Shown piece by piece: positions 5,345-7,631 of a stretch of DNA of 7,631 nt. Source of the DNA: GCA-2733885 sp041562075. Its GTDB lineage: Bacteria > Campylobacterota > Campylobacteria > Campylobacterales > Sulfurimonadaceae. Below the pieces are notes generated by a model that worked only from the letters and a program-made list of their open reading frames with translations, did no database searches and was not told where the DNA came from. The stretch is from assembly GCA_041562075.1 (NCBI GenBank), contig JBFEYO010000102.1, positions 1 through 7,631 of the forward strand, given 5' to 3'. The number at the start of each line of letters is the position of its first letter. Within the stretch, counting starts at the first letter, position 1. The translations under genes were made by a program, and so were the position numbers.

Positions 5345-6385
5345 CTAGTGCTGTTCTTTTTGTTCCTGTTTCTTGACCACAGAGATATCTTTGGCATGCT
5401 GCTGCATGTCAGTGACGATATCGACTTCATCGACGATTTCCACACCCAAGAGCGTTTCGATAGCATCTTCCAGGGTAACGATCCCTACATATTGCTCATA
5501 ATTATCATGTACGACGAAAAGGTGCTCTTTTCGCTTGATGAACTTATCCATCAGATAAAAGACCGGAAGATTCTCTGAGACCCTGAAAGCCGGCTTCATA
5601 ATGGTCTTCAAGGGCTTGTGATCCTCCTCATCCAAAGAGGTGGAACGCAGAATCTTACGGGAAAATACCATACCGATGATATTTTCATTGGATCCCTCGT
5701 ATAGGGGAATACGTGAATAGGTAAAGATCTCTTTTTTCTCCAGGGCCGATTCAATGGACTCATTTGCATCCAGAGAAAAGACCACGGAACGGGGGGTGAG
5801 GATATCTTTGACACGTACCTGTTTAAGTTGCAGGAGGTTTTGGATGAGCATCTCCTCCTTCTCTTCAAGGATACCGCTTCGCTCACCGATCTCTGCCATG
5901 GCAGAGATCTCCTCGCGGGTAGGGCCGTGACGTTTATTCTTCTGGATACGTTTGGTGATCTGAGAAGAGATCCATATCAGTGGAAAGAGTATCTTGGTCA
6001 AAAAAGAGATTAGCGTCGCCGACGGTTTGGCTAACTCTCTCCAATAGGTAGCACCGATGGTCTTTGGAATGATCTCGGAGATATAGAGTATCAATAGGGT
6101 CAGGATAACGGCGATGATGCTTTGCCATTCGGGTCCGTAAAGTTTGATCGCTTCGGCTCCGACACCGGCGGCACCCATGGTGTGGGCTATAGTGTTTAGG
6201 ATCAAGATGGCGGAGATAGCATTATCCAGGTTCTTTTTGAGTGACTGTAGACGTATTTTATGTATAGATTCTTCAGGCAATGAGCCGATAAACGATGGTG
6301 TAATAGAAAGCAATACAGCTTCAAGTATAGAACAGATAAAAGAGATGAAAAGTGCGATAGAGAGATAAAATAGAAGCAAACCCAT
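5345..6385 (-). CDS. CNNM/DUF21 transmembrane protein with CBS domain pair
   Basis: A 346-residue inner-membrane protein, related to CorB/CorC/TlyC-type proteins implicated in Mg2+ or other cation transport; older annotations call these hemolysin-like. DUF21/CNNM part, about 1-150: four hydrophobic segments (about 3-27, 55-80, 87-115, 118-147), with the conserved ILNTIAHTMGAA in the second and SEIIPKTIG in the third. A helical TREEISAMAEIGERSGILEEKEEMLIQNLL segment leads into two CBS domains: VKDILTPRS to SRKIL, and LKTIMKPAFRVS to GIVTLEDAIETLLG, which by family knowledge bind adenine nucleotides. The chain ends about 25 residues after GVEIVDEVD, so the C-terminal CorC_HlyC domain present in many relatives (about 420 aa) is absent. 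The start is ATG 6385 with AAGGA (6396-6392) and a 6-nt spacer. It is divergent from the large lipoprotein gene. Ion specificity cannot be inferred. Confidence 0.92.
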   Translation of the reverse strand: MGLLLFYLSIALFISFICSILEAVLLSITPSFIGSLPEESIHKIRLQSLKKNLDNAISAILILNTIAHTMGAAGVGAEAIKLYGPEWQSIIAVILTLLILYISEIIPKTIGATYWRELAKPSATLISFLTKILFPLIWISSQITKRIQKNKRHGPTREEISAMAEIGERSGILEEKEEMLIQNLLQLKQVRVKDILTPRSVVFSLDANESIESALEKKEIFTYSRIPLYEGSNENIIGMVFSRKILRSTSLDEEDHKPLKTIMKPAFRVSENLPVFYLMDKFIKRKEHLFVVHDNYEQYVGIVTLEDAIETLLGVEIVDEVDIVTDMQQHAKDISVVKKQEQKEQH

Positions 6386-6456
6386 TAGGCTTCCTTACTT
6401 AAGCGTAAGCTATACAACGAGGGGTCCATAAAAAGTGTATCATCCTTGAGATTTAG

Positions 6457-6477
6457 ATTATATTGCGAAGAATTATA
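6457..6477 (-). promoter_or_regulatory. Promoter -10 boxes for the CNNM-CBS gene
   Basis: Minus-strand TATAAT occurs twice, at 6477-6472 (context GGGTATAATTC) and at 6462-6457. The first is the better match to Campylobacterota -10 boxes, with an AT-rich upstream tract and no clear -35. Leaders would be about 65-80 nt. A 5-bp stem CTTAC/GTAAG (6409-6405 and 6398-6394, minus strand) overlaps the Shine-Dalgarno, but it is weak. Confidence 0.5.
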
Positions 6478-6568
6478 CCCTTATTTTGTGAAAAGTTGGT
6501 AAACAAAAACAGATTAATAATAAAAAGTTATGCAGTTTATCTTTATATCTTTTTAAAGAAGTTTTACA

Positions 6569-6574
6569 TACAAT
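6569..6574 (+). promoter_or_regulatory. Probable -10 box for the large lipoprotein gene
   Basis: TACAAT at 6569-6574 follows a T-rich stretch and would give a leader of roughly 35 nt before ATG 6616, rich in A (6583-6603). No -35 is evident. The AT-rich 6500-6600 region is otherwise without a gene. Confidence 0.4.
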
Positions 6575-6615
6575 TTCACGTTTAAAAATAATAAAAAAAA
6601 ACTAAGGACAACAAA

Positions 6616-7631
6616 ATGAGGGGAATCATTTTAAAGCTGATCTTGCTTGCGACGCTTGTTTTTTTCACCGGATGTGAAGAAGAAGCAAATCAGAGCACGA
6701 TCAAAGGGACAATCTCTGAAACAACGGGCACAGCGATAAGCGGTGCAGAAGTGGTCGTTTATTATGCAGATGGAAACAAGACAACGCATAGTGATGCTTC
6801 GGGTGCTTACAGCTTTTCTGAGCTTCCAAGTGAAGGGGATGTAAGCCTGAGTGTTAGTAAATCGGGTTATGTGTCGGTACAGCAAGACGTCTTACTAGAC
6901 GGTTCAGAGATCGTTGTTGACTTTACCTTGCAAGAGGATATTGTCTCTCCCGTTCTAGGAGAACTCAGCGGTGTGATCCGTAATGTTGCGGGAGAGCCGT
7001 TAGAAGGTGTACACGTCTTTACACAAGGTTATGATACCGTGACCAATGCAGCAGGTGAGTATGTGCTTTATATTCCCACAGGTGAGACTTTTAGTGTAAG
7101 TGCAGAGCTTGCGGATTATGCGCAAAACTCCCGTAATGTGGTGATGGAAGAAGATGGTGTCGCTCAGCTTGATATGGTGCTTGTCGTCGTGGATAAGGTG
7201 ATGGTTTTTGACGTGAATACCGGTGCGACAATTTCTACGAAAGGCGCGAGTGTCGAACTTGGTGCCTCAAGTATTGTCAATCAGGATGGATCTGCGTTTA
7301 CTGGTAATGTCGTTGCCAGGGTCTCCTTTAATCAGGTGACTTCTTCGATAGGAAGAGAAGCATTTCCAGGAGATTATATCGGTTTGCAAACCAATGGGGA
7401 TGAAACGGTCCTTCAATCTTACGGGTTTATTGATGTCACCCTTGAAGATGAAAATGGAAATACTTTACGTTTAGCAGATGGAGCCACGGCAAGATTGACG
7501 TATCCTATGGATAGTAATATCGAGACGACTCCGGCTACTATCCCGCTGTGGTATTATGATATTGAGCTGGGGATCTGGGTAGAAGATGGTGTCGCGGTAT
7601 ATGATGCGGGTACAAACACCTATTCGGGTAC
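6616..7631 (+). CDS. Surface lipoprotein with carboxypeptidase-regulatory-like repeats, 3' end outside window
   Basis: ATG 6616 follows AAGGA (6604-6608) with a 7-nt spacer. The 338 residues seen start with a signal peptide (MRGIILKLILLATLVFF) and lipobox F-T-G-C, giving lipidation at Cys20 followed by three Glu. Two beta-sandwich modules of the carboxypeptidase regulatory-like type follow: about 28-105 (IKGTISETTGTAISGAEVVV, SDASGAYSFSELP) and about 115-190 (LSGVIRNVAGEPLEGVHVFT, NAAGEYVLYIPTG). Each shows the pattern G-x-V/I ... G-x-P/A-L/I-x-G-A/V-x-V ... D/N-A-x-G-x-Y. The last part (from about residue 195) contains AFPGDYIGLQTNGDETVLQSYGFIDVTLEDENG and PLWYYDIELGIWVEDG, typical of large bacterial surface proteins but not assigned by me to a named domain. 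It lacks visible catalytic residues, so an adhesive, scaffold or polysaccharide-binding role is only a guess. It begins its own transcription unit, divergent from the CNNM-CBS gene. Confidence 0.85.
   Translation, partial: MRGIILKLILLATLVFFTGCEEEANQSTIKGTISETTGTAISGAEVVVYYADGNKTTHSDASGAYSFSELPSEGDVSLSVSKSGYVSVQQDVLLDGSEIVVDFTLQEDIVSPVLGELSGVIRNVAGEPLEGVHVFTQGYDTVTNAAGEYVLYIPTGETFSVSAELADYAQNSRNVVMEEDGVAQLDMVLVVVDKVMVFDVNTGATISTKGASVELGASSIVNQDGSAFTGNVVARVSFNQVTSSIGREAFPGDYIGLQTNGDETVLQSYGFIDVTLEDENGNTLRLADGATARLTYPMDSNIETTPATIPLWYYDIELGIWVEDGVAVYDAGTNTYSG

Noticed and set aside
5345..5347. Amber codon as pyrrolysine or programmed readthrough
   Set aside because: The good Shine-Dalgarno before the 34-aa ORF explains its translation without readthrough; an 18-codon open stretch in frame is not rare by chance.
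6549..6561. CTTTTTAAAGAAG as an operator before the lipoprotein gene
   Set aside because: It is an AT-rich imperfect palindrome in an AT-rich spacer, easily expected by chance.

Overview
The window (about 7.6 kb, moderate GC, tightly packed genes, AT-rich promoters with good TATAAT boxes but no clear -35 boxes) looks like a chromosomal segment of a Campylobacterota (epsilonproteobacterial) organism of the Sulfurovum/Sulfurimonas kind. That placement is inference from protein style and promoter style; no rRNA or marker gene is present. I see no tRNA, rRNA, insertion sequence, CRISPR array or phage gene.

Layout, left to right. (1) 1-726 (+) is the 3' part of a c-di-GMP phosphodiesterase (EAL domain). 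(2) 727-885 is a structured spacer holding a perfect 9-bp inverted repeat, a near-perfect Shine-Dalgarno followed by a five-codon reading frame, and a second Shine-Dalgarno whose best-spaced codon is ATC. (3) 886-2141 (+) is a compact operon: a uracil-DNA glycosylase-superfamily protein, an exported DUF302 protein overlapping it by 4 bp, and a 48-aa lipoprotein. (4) 2138-4006 (-) is a membrane-bound GGDEF-EAL protein, convergent with the lipoprotein gene; their stop codons share the bases TTAA. (5) 4007-4184 is a divergent promoter region with a palindromic ATTATAAT that gives a -10 box on each strand, beside an operator-like palindrome. (6) 4185-5201 (+) is a response regulator with an HD-GYP phosphodiesterase output. 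(7) 5183-6385 (-) is a CNNM/DUF21-CBS membrane protein followed by a 34-aa single-span membrane protein whose end overlaps the HD-GYP gene by 19 bp. (8) 6386-6615 is a second divergent promoter region. (9) 6616-7631 (+) is a large surface lipoprotein with carboxypeptidase-regulatory-like repeats, cut by the window end.

How they fit together: three of the large genes are c-di-GMP turnover enzymes of three architectures (EAL, membrane GGDEF-EAL, REC-HD-GYP), and their visible catalytic residues are largely intact. The natural reading is a local c-di-GMP signalling neighbourhood controlling attachment, motility or biofilm, with envelope proteins (two lipoproteins, a DUF302 protein, a CNNM transporter-like protein) interspersed. 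I see no clearly new defence or mobile system. The least explained items are the 34-aa membrane protein, the leader before the glycosylase gene, and the divergent operator region.
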